IMG/VR virus record: IMGVR_UViG_3300035670_000045
Location: 62,001 to 126,000 of that record
Length of the DNA stretch: 64,000 nt
Reading direction: 5' to 3' (one strand)
DNA from: a virus
Position 1 is the first letter of the stretch; the number at the start of each line of letters is the position of its first letter. A program made the position numbers and the translations under genes. Positions 47,813 to 55,568 of the stretch are shown in pieces. Below the pieces are notes generated by a model. The model had not been told where the DNA came from. It did no database searches and saw nothing but the letters and a program-made list of their open reading frames with translations.

Positions 47813-48552
47813 GTCGTAGGGCGCGGATGTTCTGGCCCCTGACGTTGGGGGACGAAGTTCTGAAGTTTGACTCGGAAGCCATGTTCGCGGAGTACCAGGA
47901 GGGCGTGTGGTTCGTCGTTCGGTTTCGACCAAGTGGCCGCACACACTTCGTGTGCGACGTTCGTAGGTTGGATCTTTCGGAAGTCGAACCGGGCGATGTG
48001 CAGTGTGCGCTGCGCTCGTTTGGGTACGTCATGGGTCACGACGAGGACATCCGAGCGTTGGGGAAGGGCGTTCGGCCCTACTACCCGCTGGACGGGCAGA
48101 GCGTCCGTCTTGGGAAGGACGGCATCGCCCTGAAGGTTGCTTGTGCGATCGAGTACGGGTTGGGTGCAGTGATCCACACGGCTATGGGGCACACTCGGCA
48201 CGAAGTGCTCAACTCGGCGATCATTGCCGCCAACCGGCTGATGGACCGCCCCTCGGAGCTCGAGGAGGTGTTGGACCTTTCGCACGAGTGGTACGGGGGG
48301 ACCGTTCGGGAAGTCGGGGCGGGGTACTTAGGGTCCCCGAAAGAGCAGCGGGTGCTCGAGTACCACATCGACCCCTTCCCGGGCTGTACGCTCGGCATCC
48401 TTCACCCCACACACTACTGGCCCAACCGCAGGTGCAAGTGCTCGGATCGGGTACATCGTGACGTGATGCACGAGCTTGGGTGGTCCGACCTCGTGACGTT
48501 GTCCTCTATTCCGTTGCGCAAGTTCACGCCGGAAGACACGAGGGTGCTGTGA
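47809..48552 (+). CDS. CHCC-module family protein B1, 247 aa
   Basis: GTG start in a GTGA overlap. N-terminal part with GVWFVVRFRPSGRTHF and CDVRRLDLSE, the B-subfamily core; then a helix ending EVLNSAIIAANRLM. Module: C193-T-L-G-I-L-H199-P-T-H202-Y-W, C209-K-C211, H216 and ELGW. The residues after the module (KFTPEDTRVL) extend beyond the A-type end. Function unknown. Confidence 0.75.
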   Translation: MSRRARMFWPLTLGDEVLKFDSEAMFAEYQEGVWFVVRFRPSGRTHFVCDVRRLDLSEVEPGDVQCALRSFGYVMGHDEDIRALGKGVRPYYPLDGQSVRLGKDGIALKVACAIEYGLGAVIHTAMGHTRHEVLNSAIIAANRLMDRPSELEEVLDLSHEWYGGTVREVGAGYLGSPKEQRVLEYHIDPFPGCTLGILHPTHYWPNRRCKCSDRVHRDVMHELGWSDLVTLSSIPLRKFTPEDTRVL

Positions 48553-49295
48553 GCGGGAAAGTTGGCCCCACCAAGGATTGGCAGTTACTTCCGAAGCCAG
48601 GGCACGGGTTTATCGGGCAGCCCGACACGTACGCTCGGCGGCATGGTGCGGGGGTTTGGTACATACTTCGATTCCGAAAGCCGCACCCACAGGACATCGA
48701 CCAGGGGTCCACGTGCGACGTTCGTCGACTGGACCTGTCGGAGACGAGCAAAGAGGAGCTCGAGAAGGCTCTTCACTTTTGCGGAATCGTGAAGGACCGC
48801 GTGGGGCGCTTGTGGGTAGATCCGGGTCATGGGGCCGAGCTTGTCGGGAACTACCGAGATGTCATCGAGGCCATCGAAGTGGCCTGCGCAAACCGGTACG
48901 GGCTTGGTGTGTTGCTGCGTACGATTCACCGGAAAGACCCGGCGAAAGCATACCGGGAGGCTCGTCGTGCTGCTGAGCGGTTCATGTCCAGCCCGGCGAC
49001 GCTTGAAGCTGAGCTCGATCGACTTCTCGAGCATGACGTGGGGAGCTATCTGCGGGGGCTCGGGATCAGCCTTACCCATATGGTGGAGACCCGCAGAATG
49101 GGCCCCGCAGTCATGCCCCCTAGTTGCACGATGGGCATCACTCATCCGAAGCACTACTGGCGGAACGGCAGCTGTAAGTGCGCAAACAAGGTACATCGAA
49201 GTGTGATGCTCGAGCTCGGGTGGGTGGGCTCGCGTAGGCTGCAGCACATCCCTGTGCAGCCGTTTTCACCAGAGGTGATCAGGCCATGGCGATGA
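48549..49295 (+). CDS. CHCC-module family protein B2, 248 aa
   Basis: GTG overlaps the stop of B1. Core: GVWYILRFRKPHPQDID then TCDVRRLDLSET; helix AYREARRAAERFMSSPATLEAELD; module C193-T-M-G-I-T-H199-P-K-H202-Y-W, C209-K-C211, H216-R-S-V-M-x-ELGW. It is the closest relative of B1; the shared R-x-D-L-S-E core and the spacing show tandem duplication. Function unknown. Confidence 0.75.
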   Translation: MSGKVGPTKDWQLLPKPGHGFIGQPDTYARRHGAGVWYILRFRKPHPQDIDQGSTCDVRRLDLSETSKEELEKALHFCGIVKDRVGRLWVDPGHGAELVGNYRDVIEAIEVACANRYGLGVLLRTIHRKDPAKAYREARRAAERFMSSPATLEAELDRLLEHDVGSYLRGLGISLTHMVETRRMGPAVMPPSCTMGITHPKHYWRNGSCKCANKVHRSVMLELGWVGSRRLQHIPVQPFSPEVIRPWR

Positions 49296-50110
49296 ACTAC
49301 GTGCGTGCGCCCCTCTTCTGGGAGATCGTCACTGGGGTCCCTCGTCCTGGTGGGTACCAAATATGGTCGATGGGCCCTGGCGAGTACCAAGGGGGCGTGT
49401 GGAAGCTACTGCACACTGGGAGCACGTGGGTGGTCATCCGGGTTGGTGAGTTCGGCACGGGAGCCGACATGAAGTTCCATGCCACGGCTTACTTGATTGA
49501 TCTGCGTGAGACACCCGACGCGGTGATCGACTACGCTCTTCTACAGGCTGGGATCCTTCGCGGTCCGAACGGGGATTTGCACTACGTGAAGTGGGGCCTT
49601 GCATTGGCCCCAGTGCCTGGGGGGATGATCTGTCGATGGCCTGGAGCATCGCGCGTCATCGTGGCCTCCATGGCTGCCAGCAGCATGGGGGTGTGGTTGC
49701 ACAGTTGTGGCGGCCCCAGTGCGCAGTCTGTATTCGACGTCGCCCAGGATCAGGTCGATGTGTACCTCCGTGACCCGGTTACCCTCGAGGCCCACTTGGA
49801 GTCCAAGTACTCGCATTCGGGTACGACTCACCGGGAGGCGGCGGCGGGGTACTCCGTTGACCGTTCGGGCTGGGGGCTCTCGCACATTAAACCGCTGGGA
49901 CGGCCAGCCCGCCCCCCTTGCCCTCTTGGTGTCACCCATCCCGGGCACTACTGGCAGGACGGCTCCTGTCGGTGTGACGACCATATGCACCACGAGGTCA
50001 TGGGTCAGTTGGGGTGGAAAACGTTCGATGCGTCCAAACTTCCGCCCCGCAAGAAGTTCTATCCGCGGCTTGGCCCGCTTGACTGCATTACCTCTACGGT
50101 ACCCTCATGA
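49286..50110 (+). CDS. CHCC-module family protein B3, 274 aa
   Basis: ATG 49286, or 49292, after a GAGGTGATCAGG leader. Core: GVWKLLHTGSTWVVIRVGEF and ATAYLIDLRETPD; helix FDVAQDQVDVYLRDPVTLEAHLE; module C212-P-L-G-V-T-H218-P-G-H221-Y-W, C228-R-C230, H235-H-E-V-M-x-QLGW. It has a longer C-terminal tail (FDASKLPPRKKFYPRL) like B1 and B2. Function unknown. Confidence 0.75.
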   Translation: MAMNYVRAPLFWEIVTGVPRPGGYQIWSMGPGEYQGGVWKLLHTGSTWVVIRVGEFGTGADMKFHATAYLIDLRETPDAVIDYALLQAGILRGPNGDLHYVKWGLALAPVPGGMICRWPGASRVIVASMAASSMGVWLHSCGGPSAQSVFDVAQDQVDVYLRDPVTLEAHLESKYSHSGTTHREAAAGYSVDRSGWGLSHIKPLGRPARPPCPLGVTHPGHYWQDGSCRCDDHMHHEVMGQLGWKTFDASKLPPRKKFYPRLGPLDCITSTVPS

Positions 50111-50928
50111 GTAAAGTCACTGGCATTGCCCTGCAGAATGTCTACCCGTTCGCCGACTACGCACTCACGTTCCTCAGTTCTTTCACCCCGTTGTTGGTCA
50201 TGCCCGTCGGGGTCAATCCGGCGTTCTTGGCGAACATTGTGGGCTGGGCACTTCGGAGCCGGGATGGCGAATCCGCTCCGCGTCTACCCCGGAATGATCC
50301 AGCACTTCCTTCCACGGTAATTGTGGCCGGTAAGGGGTGGTCCGTGTCGGTGGTGACTGAGCCAAGCTCCACGTCCTCCACAGCCAGGCATAGCTACAAG
50401 GCCTCCATGCCCCCTACTGTCACCTACGAGCCCGCGTTGCGTCCACGCGATTGGGGGCATGTTGCCGGTGATTGGCGGAGGGTCAACGAGTTGCGTAGCA
50501 TCCGCGAGCGCGTGCTCAACACTCTGTGCCCCGCGTACGGTGGGTACCGCGTAGGTCTGCGTGACATCGAGTGTGCCGACGGTGGGCCGCCTGAAGTACA
50601 AGCCGCGTTGGTTCAGAAGCCGGCTGCCGTTCAAGTCGATGATCCGAACTTCCTGGACTGGGCCATCCTGTCTCCCCACCTGAAGGACTCGGTGTATCTC
50701 GCACATCGACTCGCGGTCCGCTACATGAACTGGAACAGCAGTGGCCGGCCCGGTAGCTGCATGACCGTGGTGACCTACGGCGGCTTCTTGAACCCGAAGA
50801 CCATCGCCAAGGCGTTGTGCCCAGATCGCCCGCCGAGCGTGCAGGTCATCCACTTCGCGGAAGAGGAGGGCACCCAGCCTGCACTCAAGGTGACCCCACA
50901 GCATCTGCCTATGAGGAAGGTCACGTGA
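50107..50928 (+). CDS. hypothetical protein, 273 aa
   Basis: ATG in an ATGA overlap. The protein lies among B-family genes but has no CHCC module. The N-terminal half is alpha/beta (YPFADYALTFLSSFTPLLVM), with a Ser/Thr-rich linker, and the C-terminal end includes VTYGGFLNPKTIAKAL and a KVTPQHLPMRKV tail. No domain recognised. It overlaps the RadC-like gene. Confidence 0.65.
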   Translation: MSKVTGIALQNVYPFADYALTFLSSFTPLLVMPVGVNPAFLANIVGWALRSRDGESAPRLPRNDPALPSTVIVAGKGWSVSVVTEPSSTSSTARHSYKASMPPTVTYEPALRPRDWGHVAGDWRRVNELRSIRERVLNTLCPAYGGYRVGLRDIECADGGPPEVQAALVQKPAAVQVDDPNFLDWAILSPHLKDSVYLAHRLAVRYMNWNSSGRPGSCMTVVTYGGFLNPKTIAKALCPDRPPSVQVIHFAEEEGTQPALKVTPQHLPMRKVT

Positions 50929-51416
50929 GCCGCAGCAAGCCGATCCGAGTGCCCAGGTATGAGCTGTGCCTCAAGCGGGTAGGTACCATCTCGCTGCCTC
51001 TCCTCAGAGTGAGCACGCCGATGGATGCCGCAGAGGTCATCTACCACGCGATCGGGATGTCCCCTGTGGAGGTGGCTTTGCTTGTTGGGTGCAACGGGCA
51101 GGGCCACGTAGTAGGCCTCTCACGGATTGCCTCTACCGCTTCAACCAGCGTCCTCCACTTGGATGCGTGCGGGCTTGTGCGCGCAGCCCTCAACTTCCCG
51201 ACTGCGGTGAGTTTCATCTGGGCGCACAATCATCCGGCGGGCGATCCCTTCCCGAGCTCGGCGGACTTTACGGTGTTCAACCGGGTGAGAGAGCTCTTCA
51301 AGCTCGTCAACCTCCCGCTTCAGGACCAGGTGATCGTGTGCCCGGATCCGGAGAGGTTCTGGAGCGAAACGTGGCACGGCACCAAGAGCTCCACAGACGA
51401 AAATCCGAAAACGTAG
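50925..51416 (+). CDS. RadC-like (JAB/MPN) protein, 163 aa
   Basis: GTG start in a GTGA overlap. Residues ~98-114 read IWAHNHPAGDPFPSSAD, the RadC H-x-H-P-x-G-D-x2-P-S-x2-D motif of the JAMM/MPN metalloprotease-like fold (H101, H103, D114); the following helix (VFNRVRELFKLVNLPLQDQVIV) also fits. RadC-family proteins are widespread on mobile elements; despite the old name their biochemical role is unresolved. The N-terminal helix-hairpin-helix of cellular RadC is absent, so this is the JAB domain alone, as in many phage and plasmid copies. Confidence 0.8.
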   Translation: MSRSKPIRVPRYELCLKRVGTISLPLLRVSTPMDAAEVIYHAIGMSPVEVALLVGCNGQGHVVGLSRIASTASTSVLHLDACGLVRAALNFPTAVSFIWAHNHPAGDPFPSSADFTVFNRVRELFKLVNLPLQDQVIVCPDPERFWSETWHGTKSSTDENPKT

Positions 51417-51427
51417 CGGACATAAGA
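51417..51427 (+). promoter_or_regulatory. GGACATAAGA promoter candidate (variant)
   Basis: It follows the stop of the RadC-like gene and lies 44 bases before the ATG at 51471. The CATAAGA core has C in place of G, making this the most divergent copy. A hairpin (GGAGGGCC/GGCCCTCC) follows it. Confidence 0.4.
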
Positions 51428-51431
51428 CCCT

Positions 51432-51454
51432 CGGAGGGCCTCTACGGCCCTCCA
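51432..51454 (+). other. leader hairpin of gene 51471
   Basis: GGAGGGCC pairs with GGCCCTCC around a CTCTAC-type loop (approximately 51432-51454). It is GC-rich, has no T-run and precedes the AAGGAGGG ribosome binding site; it may stabilise or regulate the leader. Confidence 0.4.
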
Positions 51455-51470
51455 TCCCCAAGGAGGGCAG

Positions 51471-51833
51471 ATGCAACAGACCTGGAAAGTCGTCAACAAA
51501 GGGCGGGTCATCGAAGAGCACCCCACAGCCGTCCAAGCCCACAGGGCGATGCTGGTCCTCGCGGCTCATGACCTTCGGAACGGGCGGGTGTCCCACGCTT
51601 CGGTCACGCCGCAGGACTACCCGTTGCCCGCCTGGAAGGAGCTCGACATGCCTCCGTGGGCGGAGGAGGTACTGCTCGGGGAAGAGCTCCCGGAAGGGCC
51701 CATGCCCGAAGCGAAGCGGTCCCAGGCGGCGGTGGATACGATCCTCGCAATTCGGGAGGTGTCCAAGACACTTGGGGAGGAGCGAACGCAAGCTCTCATC
51801 CAGTCGAGGGAGTGGAAGCTTCCCGCGCCCTGA
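51471..51833 (+). CDS. hypothetical protein, 120 aa
   Basis: ATG with AAGGAGGG upstream. The first 45 residues are basic (WKVVNKGRVIEEHPTAVQAHRAMLVLAAHDL), followed by an acidic, Pro-rich middle (PLPAWKELDMPPWAEEVLLGEELPEG) and a helical C-terminal end. It is transcribed as one gene between a leader hairpin and a strong terminator. No family recognised. Confidence 0.7.
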   Translation: MQQTWKVVNKGRVIEEHPTAVQAHRAMLVLAAHDLRNGRVSHASVTPQDYPLPAWKELDMPPWAEEVLLGEELPEGPMPEAKRSQAAVDTILAIREVSKTLGEERTQALIQSREWKLPAP

Positions 51834-51837
51834 GGTG

Positions 51838-51867
51838 CACCCCGCTTCGGCGGGGTGTTCTTTTTTT
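51838..51867 (+). terminator. intrinsic terminator after gene 51471-51833
   Basis: Perfect eight-base stem CACCCCGC/GCGGGGTG with a TTCG loop, followed by TTCTTTTTTT. One of the best terminators in the window. Confidence 0.85.
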
Positions 51868-51885
51868 GCTACCACGAGGTGTGTA

Positions 51886-52251
51886 GTGCACAAGTTCCCA
51901 TTGCCTGGGTCGCCCGAACGGGCCGAGCTCCAGGGGAAGTACACGTCCTCTCTGAAGGAAAAAGGCCGCATCACACTGGGCGAAGCGATCCGAATCGCGC
52001 ATGCGCTCGGGATGCCCGATCCCCCGTCTGCAGCGCTGGTCGTGATCCACACGTTGCCCCACGTGCGGATGTTCGCCGTGGACTACGAGGGGGAAGTCCC
52101 GCGGGTACTCCGTGGGGAGGAGCTCTCCGAAGCCTTCGAGTCCCTCCTGGACAAGACCGCTGCTGCCCAAGCCCGTGCGGAAAGCATCGAAGTCGTGTTC
52201 TCTCTGTCTGAAGTAGCCGCGCTGCCACCGCGGCTGGAGAAATCGCCATGA
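51886..52251 (+). CDS. hypothetical protein, 121 aa (GTG start)
   Basis: GTG 51886 is preceded by GAGGTG and lies after the terminator. Residues ~1-45 are helical and basic (ERAELQGKYTSSLKEKGRITLGEAIRIAHAL), the middle is a beta stretch (ALVVIHTLPHVRMFAVDYEG), and the end helical. No domain recognised. It starts a long operon that runs to 57730. No GATAAGA motif is visible before it. Confidence 0.65.
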   Translation: MHKFPLPGSPERAELQGKYTSSLKEKGRITLGEAIRIAHALGMPDPPSAALVVIHTLPHVRMFAVDYEGEVPRVLRGEELSEAFESLLDKTAAAQARAESIEVVFSLSEVAALPPRLEKSP

Positions 52252-52481
52252 ACAACATGACCCCGAAAGAGCTCGCGAACATGCTGCGTGCTGCAGCGGA
52301 CCGAGTGGAGGCGTGCGGGCACGTCAGTGGGAGGCTCGCCCTTGGCATGTCCCGCAAGGTCACCTACAACACGATCTCCGGGAACCTGGACAAGCACGGG
52401 GAGGGTACCCTGCGGCTCACTTGTTCCCTGACGGGCACGTTCCCCATCCCCACCACACCCCCATCGTCCGAGGGCAAATGA
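52248..52481 (+). CDS. small hypothetical protein, 77 aa
   Basis: ATG in an ATGA overlap. N-terminal helix (PKELANMLRAAADRVEAC) followed by a beta stretch with Thr and Ser. No motif recognised. It overlaps the next ATG. Confidence 0.6.
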   Translation: MNNMTPKELANMLRAAADRVEACGHVSGRLALGMSRKVTYNTISGNLDKHGEGTLRLTCSLTGTFPIPTTPPSSEGK

Positions 52482-52813
52482 GCTACAGAAAGTCAGAACC
52501 ACCGCCGGGTCTCGTGGATGCTCAGGCCGCATACATCAAGGCCGAGAAGCTTGCAGAGGCCGCTGCAGCCGACCAGCAGACTGCGGAGGTGGATCGTAAG
52601 GAGGCTGCAGGTTTCCTGCGGGCGTGTGCAGTCCTCCTGTGCATCGGGTTTGCGGGCGCGTACTACTTCATGCACCGGTGGCAGCCCTCCGTGTGCATCG
52701 ACACCGCCCACTACAGGGAGTCGGGGGTGCAGTGCCCCCCGGGTGCCGTGATCGAAGTACCCAACTTCGACTACGTGGTGTGCCGCTGCGTCCGGAAGGA
52801 CGACGCCAAGTGA
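52478..52813 (+). CDS. single-pass membrane protein candidate, 111 aa
   Basis: ATG in an ATGA overlap. Residues ~1-43 are a charged helix, residues ~45-68 (AGFLRACAVLLCIGFAGAYYFM) a clear membrane-spanning segment, and the C-terminal ~40 residues contain four cysteines (near residues 73, 86, 101 and 103). An N-in, C-out anchored small protein, possibly disulfide-bonded outside the membrane. Function unknown. Confidence 0.65.
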   Translation: MSYRKSEPPPGLVDAQAAYIKAEKLAEAAAADQQTAEVDRKEAAGFLRACAVLLCIGFAGAYYFMHRWQPSVCIDTAHYRESGVQCPPGAVIEVPNFDYVVCRCVRKDDAK

Positions 52814-53232
52814 CGATGCGCATCGTGGGGATGTGTCCGCGTAAGCGGAAGGTCTCCGTGTGCGTGCTCGACTCCCACCCCGATGGTCTGCGATTCGTGA
52901 AGGCGGGGTACCACGACGTCACCCGCGAAGCCATCGCTGCAGCTCTCTCCGTGTTTTCCGGGAAGGAAAGTCGGCGGTTGATCGCCGTGGAGGTCAGTCC
53001 GAAGTACCCCGTGGTGTCCGGGGTCTGCATCGGCCTTTCGTGGCCCAACCAAGTCGGCCTGATGGTCTCCAGCGAGCTGACTCGTTCGATGACGATGCTG
53101 CTCGATGTCGAGAAGGTGATGCGGGACCTCATCCCGGATTGGCCCCCGAAGTTGAAGAACCACTTCCGTTCGGCAGTGCTCGCTGGACTGATCGAGCACA
53201 AGGTCAGAACGGACGAGGAGAAGCCCAAATGA
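52810..53232 (+). CDS. hypothetical protein, possibly RuvC-like, 140 aa
   Basis: GTG 52810 (GTGA overlap) or ATG 52816. The beta-rich first half (MRIVGMCPRKRKVSVCVLD) and a central strand with acidic residue (RRLIAVEVSPKYP), followed by a helix and IPDWPPKLKNHFRSAVLAGLIE at the end, loosely resemble the RNase H-like RuvC fold. However, the first catalytic Asp is not present, so an active nuclease is doubtful. I regard this as a weak structural suggestion. Confidence 0.6.
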   Translation: MTMRIVGMCPRKRKVSVCVLDSHPDGLRFVKAGYHDVTREAIAAALSVFSGKESRRLIAVEVSPKYPVVSGVCIGLSWPNQVGLMVSSELTRSMTMLLDVEKVMRDLIPDWPPKLKNHFRSAVLAGLIEHKVRTDEEKPK

Positions 53233-53804
53233 AGCTGCGCGTAGAGTACAGTGTGACCACGGACAACGCGATGATCCCGAACGTGCTGCCGTGGGCGCCA
53301 ACCTTCGAGGATTGCGAGGATTCCGAAGTGATGGGCGGCCGAGTAATGGGTCAAGTGCGTACCCTCATCTCGGCTGTGAAAGCTGCAGCTGCAGCCCCCG
53401 ACGACCCCAAGGCCCAGGCCCGGTTGCGCACCGCCGTGACGAAGGTGACCAAGGCGGAGAACGCGCTCATCAAGTTCGTCAGCAAGCCCGCCCAGGCGCA
53501 GAAGAAACCCAATGGCAAGCCGCAGAAGACCCGAGATAAGAAGAGCGGTACCCCGAGAGTCAGGTACTACATCAACTCGTACGACGACGTGTTCCCTCTT
53601 GTCTCTGGTGTGACGAGGGAGCTCGAGATGCCGAGCAGCGCCGTGATGCGGACGTTCGCGAAGGTTCTTCGTCGGCTGTTGAACGCGAAAGACCTCGCAG
53701 AAATCCGCATTGCGAGCGCACAGCTTCGGTTGGTCGAAGCTGCCGCCATCCGGTCGGTACAGGCAAAGGCAAAAGAGAACGGCACGTTCAGGGAGTGTAG
53801 GTAA
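53229..53804 (+). CDS. hypothetical protein, 191 aa
   Basis: ATG in an ATGA overlap. Residues ~1-20 are beta-type; a helix with Ala/Lys-rich repeats (VRTLISAVKAAAAAPDDPKAQARLRTAVTKV) spans ~42-75; a basic, Lys/Pro-rich linker (KKPNGKPQKTRDKKSG) follows; the C-terminal 80 residues are helical. It could be a nucleic-acid-binding or scaffolding protein. Unrecognised. Confidence 0.65.
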   Translation: MKLRVEYSVTTDNAMIPNVLPWAPTFEDCEDSEVMGGRVMGQVRTLISAVKAAAAAPDDPKAQARLRTAVTKVTKAENALIKFVSKPAQAQKKPNGKPQKTRDKKSGTPRVRYYINSYDDVFPLVSGVTRELEMPSSAVMRTFAKVLRRLLNAKDLAEIRIASAQLRLVEAAAIRSVQAKAKENGTFRECR

Positions 53805-54214
53805 TGGCCCTGTTCAACTTCACATGTGTCAGCGTGGATCCCGAGGGCCCCGCGATCAACGTCGAGGCGGAGGACTGGGAGACTGCGGTGCAGCTCTACC
53901 AAATCCACCCTAGCCATGTTCGGCCCATCGGTCACGGGCGTCGAGTCCCGAACAGCAACGAGCTCGCCGTGTTCGCCACGATTCGGTGGACGTGCGAGGA
54001 CGGTGAGCAAGGGGAGTCACTCTCCCGCGCGTTCTTCCGCGCTATCCCTCGCCGTGGTGGGGTGATGATCAAGGGGGGTATCGAGCCTCTCGCCTCCTTT
54101 GCTGAGCGCATCGGGTGGGAAGGCAAGCCGGAGGAGCTCTTCGCGGAATGGGACGGGCAAGAGAGCTGGGATGAGGCCGAAGTTAGGACCGCCCGGGAGA
54201 GGGCAAAGAAATGA
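53804..54214 (+). CDS. hypothetical protein, 136 aa
   Basis: The ATG shares a base with the preceding TAA. The protein is mixed alpha/beta: MALFNFTCVSVDPEGP, a central LAVFATIRWTCEDGEQ and an acidic helix (FAEWDGQESWDEAEV). No domain recognised. Operon member with a four-base overlap to the next gene. Confidence 0.65.
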   Translation: MALFNFTCVSVDPEGPAINVEAEDWETAVQLYQIHPSHVRPIGHGRRVPNSNELAVFATIRWTCEDGEQGESLSRAFFRAIPRRGGVMIKGGIEPLASFAERIGWEGKPEELFAEWDGQESWDEAEVRTARERAKK

Positions 54215-54546
54215 GCGACCCGTCATCCCCGTTCGGCCACAAGCAAGTGACCGTGTGGGTTGTGGACGACGACAGCTTCCGCCTCCTCGAAGATGGGCCA
54301 CGTACCGTCACGGGGGACTTGAACCAATCGGGGTACGTCATCACCCCCGCGCGGTGGCTCAAGTTGGGGGTGCAGTGCTTTCTGACGGAACAGGAAGCGG
54401 CGGACGCGGGGCAGTGCTGGGTGGAGCGCGAGCTGCGTCGGATGGAAGTCGAAACCGAACGGCTGCATCGGGCACAGCGCGCCCTGGAGATCTGGGCCTC
54501 ACGCATACCGAAACCGAAAAGAAAGGAAGGCACGGATGGCAGGTAA
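54211..54546 (+). CDS. hypothetical protein, 111 aa
   Basis: ATG in an ATGA overlap. Beta-type N-terminal half (KQVTVWVVDDDSFRLLED), a short loop, and a C-terminal helix rich in Arg/Glu (CWVERELRRMEVETERLHRAQRAL). It overlaps the exonuclease gene by 11 bases. Unrecognised. Confidence 0.6.
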   Translation: MSDPSSPFGHKQVTVWVVDDDSFRLLEDGPRTVTGDLNQSGYVITPARWLKLGVQCFLTEQEAADAGQCWVERELRRMEVETERLHRAQRALEIWASRIPKPKRKEGTDGR

Positions 54547-55099
54547 GCTGAAGCTGGTGTGGCTCGATTTGGAGACCACGGGGCTCGATCCGGAGAAGGA
54601 CTACATCCTGGAGATCGCGGGGTCGGTCGCCGACTTCGAGGCACCGTTTCGCCCGTTGTGGGAATTCCACGGGGTGTTCGCAGTGACCCCCGAGAAGTTG
54701 TCCCGCATGGACGACCACGTGTGGCGGATGCACACGGACAACAAGCTCCTCGAGGAGTGTGACAAGTCCATCCTGTCCGTGCAGGAAATGTCGGCGAGCC
54801 TGGCCGCTTACTTCCCGCCGGCCCACCCGGACGAGCGACCCATTCTCGCGGGGTCCAACATCGGGTTCGACAAGGCGTTCCTGAAGCACCACATGCCCGA
54901 GTTCCACTTGCGGCTGTCCCACCGCCTCTACGATGTCAGCTCGATCAAGCTCTTCGCCCGGTCGTTCGGGATGCCGAGGATCCCGCAGACGCACACTCAC
55001 CGCGCGAAGGCGGATGTCGCGGAGAGCATGCAGCATGCGCAGGACGTGGCCAACTACTTCCTCCACGCACGCTCGGAAACCGAGAAGGGCGCAACATGA
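54536..55099 (+). CDS. orn: oligoribonuclease-like DEDDh 3'-5' exonuclease, 187 aa
   Basis: The DEDDh exonuclease set is visible: VWLDLETTGLDP (D11, E13), AGSNIGFDKAFLKHHMP (D112), YDVSSIK, and HRAKADV (H155, D160). Order and length (187 aa; bacterial Orn about 181 aa) match oligoribonuclease, which degrades two- to five-nucleotide RNAs and supplies nucleotides. The SNIGFD block and 'YDVSSIK' are typical of Orn as opposed to the larger DnaQ proofreading group. ATG 54536 overlaps the previous gene; a phage copy may help nucleotide recycling. Confidence 0.85.
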   Translation: MAGKLKLVWLDLETTGLDPEKDYILEIAGSVADFEAPFRPLWEFHGVFAVTPEKLSRMDDHVWRMHTDNKLLEECDKSILSVQEMSASLAAYFPPAHPDERPILAGSNIGFDKAFLKHHMPEFHLRLSHRLYDVSSIKLFARSFGMPRIPQTHTHRAKADVAESMQHAQDVANYFLHARSETEKGAT

Positions 55100-55344
55100 G
55101 CTACCAAGTAAGTGCCGCCACCCTGCTTTTCGTCAACCTGACCGACGAGGAAGCCAAGCAGCTTCAAACGGACGTGGAGGCCCTCATCCTGAAGGGGGAA
55201 CGCGGCCCCATCAACTCGACTGCGTTCAAGATGTGGGCCACCGTGTGTGGGTACTCCGAGAACCAAGAGCTCCTCATGTACTCCACGGTGTATCCGCAGC
55301 GTGCTCTTCTCTCGCTCTTGCTTCGCAAGGAGGAGAAGGGGTGA
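55096..55344 (+). CDS. small hypothetical protein, 82 aa
   Basis: ATG in an ATGA overlap with the exonuclease gene. Helical; contains TDEEAKQLQTDVEALI and a hydrophobic C-terminal segment (PQRALLSLLLRKEEKG). No domain recognised. Confidence 0.6.
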   Translation: MSYQVSAATLLFVNLTDEEAKQLQTDVEALILKGERGPINSTAFKMWATVCGYSENQELLMYSTVYPQRALLSLLLRKEEKG

Positions 55345-55568
55345 GCTCCACTGAGGTCCCCAGTGTGGCTCTGTCCGCCGGCGGCGGGGAATTCCCGGTG
55401 CTCGCGGCGGGGGACCGTGTGCACGCGATCGGTACCCCACACAACCAAGTCGGTGAAGTGATCTCTGTTCTGGGCCCCGAGTACATCGGGTGGGCGTACG
55501 TGCGGTGGCCGGATTGTACGGACTGGGCGCTGGCGTCCACTCTTCGGGTGGTGAGCTATGCCCGTTAA
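55341..55568 (+). CDS. small hypothetical protein, 75 aa
   Basis: GTG in a GTGA overlap. A small beta-type protein (FPVLAAGDRVHAIGTPHNQVG ... YIGWAYVRWPD) reminiscent of SH3-like barrels in its GDRV-x-A-I-G pattern, but too short for a family call. It overlaps the B4 gene by 11 bases. Confidence 0.6.
   Translation: MSSTEVPSVALSAGGGEFPVLAAGDRVHAIGTPHNQVGEVISVLGPEYIGWAYVRWPDCTDWALASTLRVVSYAR

Noticed and set aside
52810-53232. RuvC-type resolvase
   Set aside because: The overall pattern is loosely similar, but the first catalytic Asp is absent and the match is too weak to name it.
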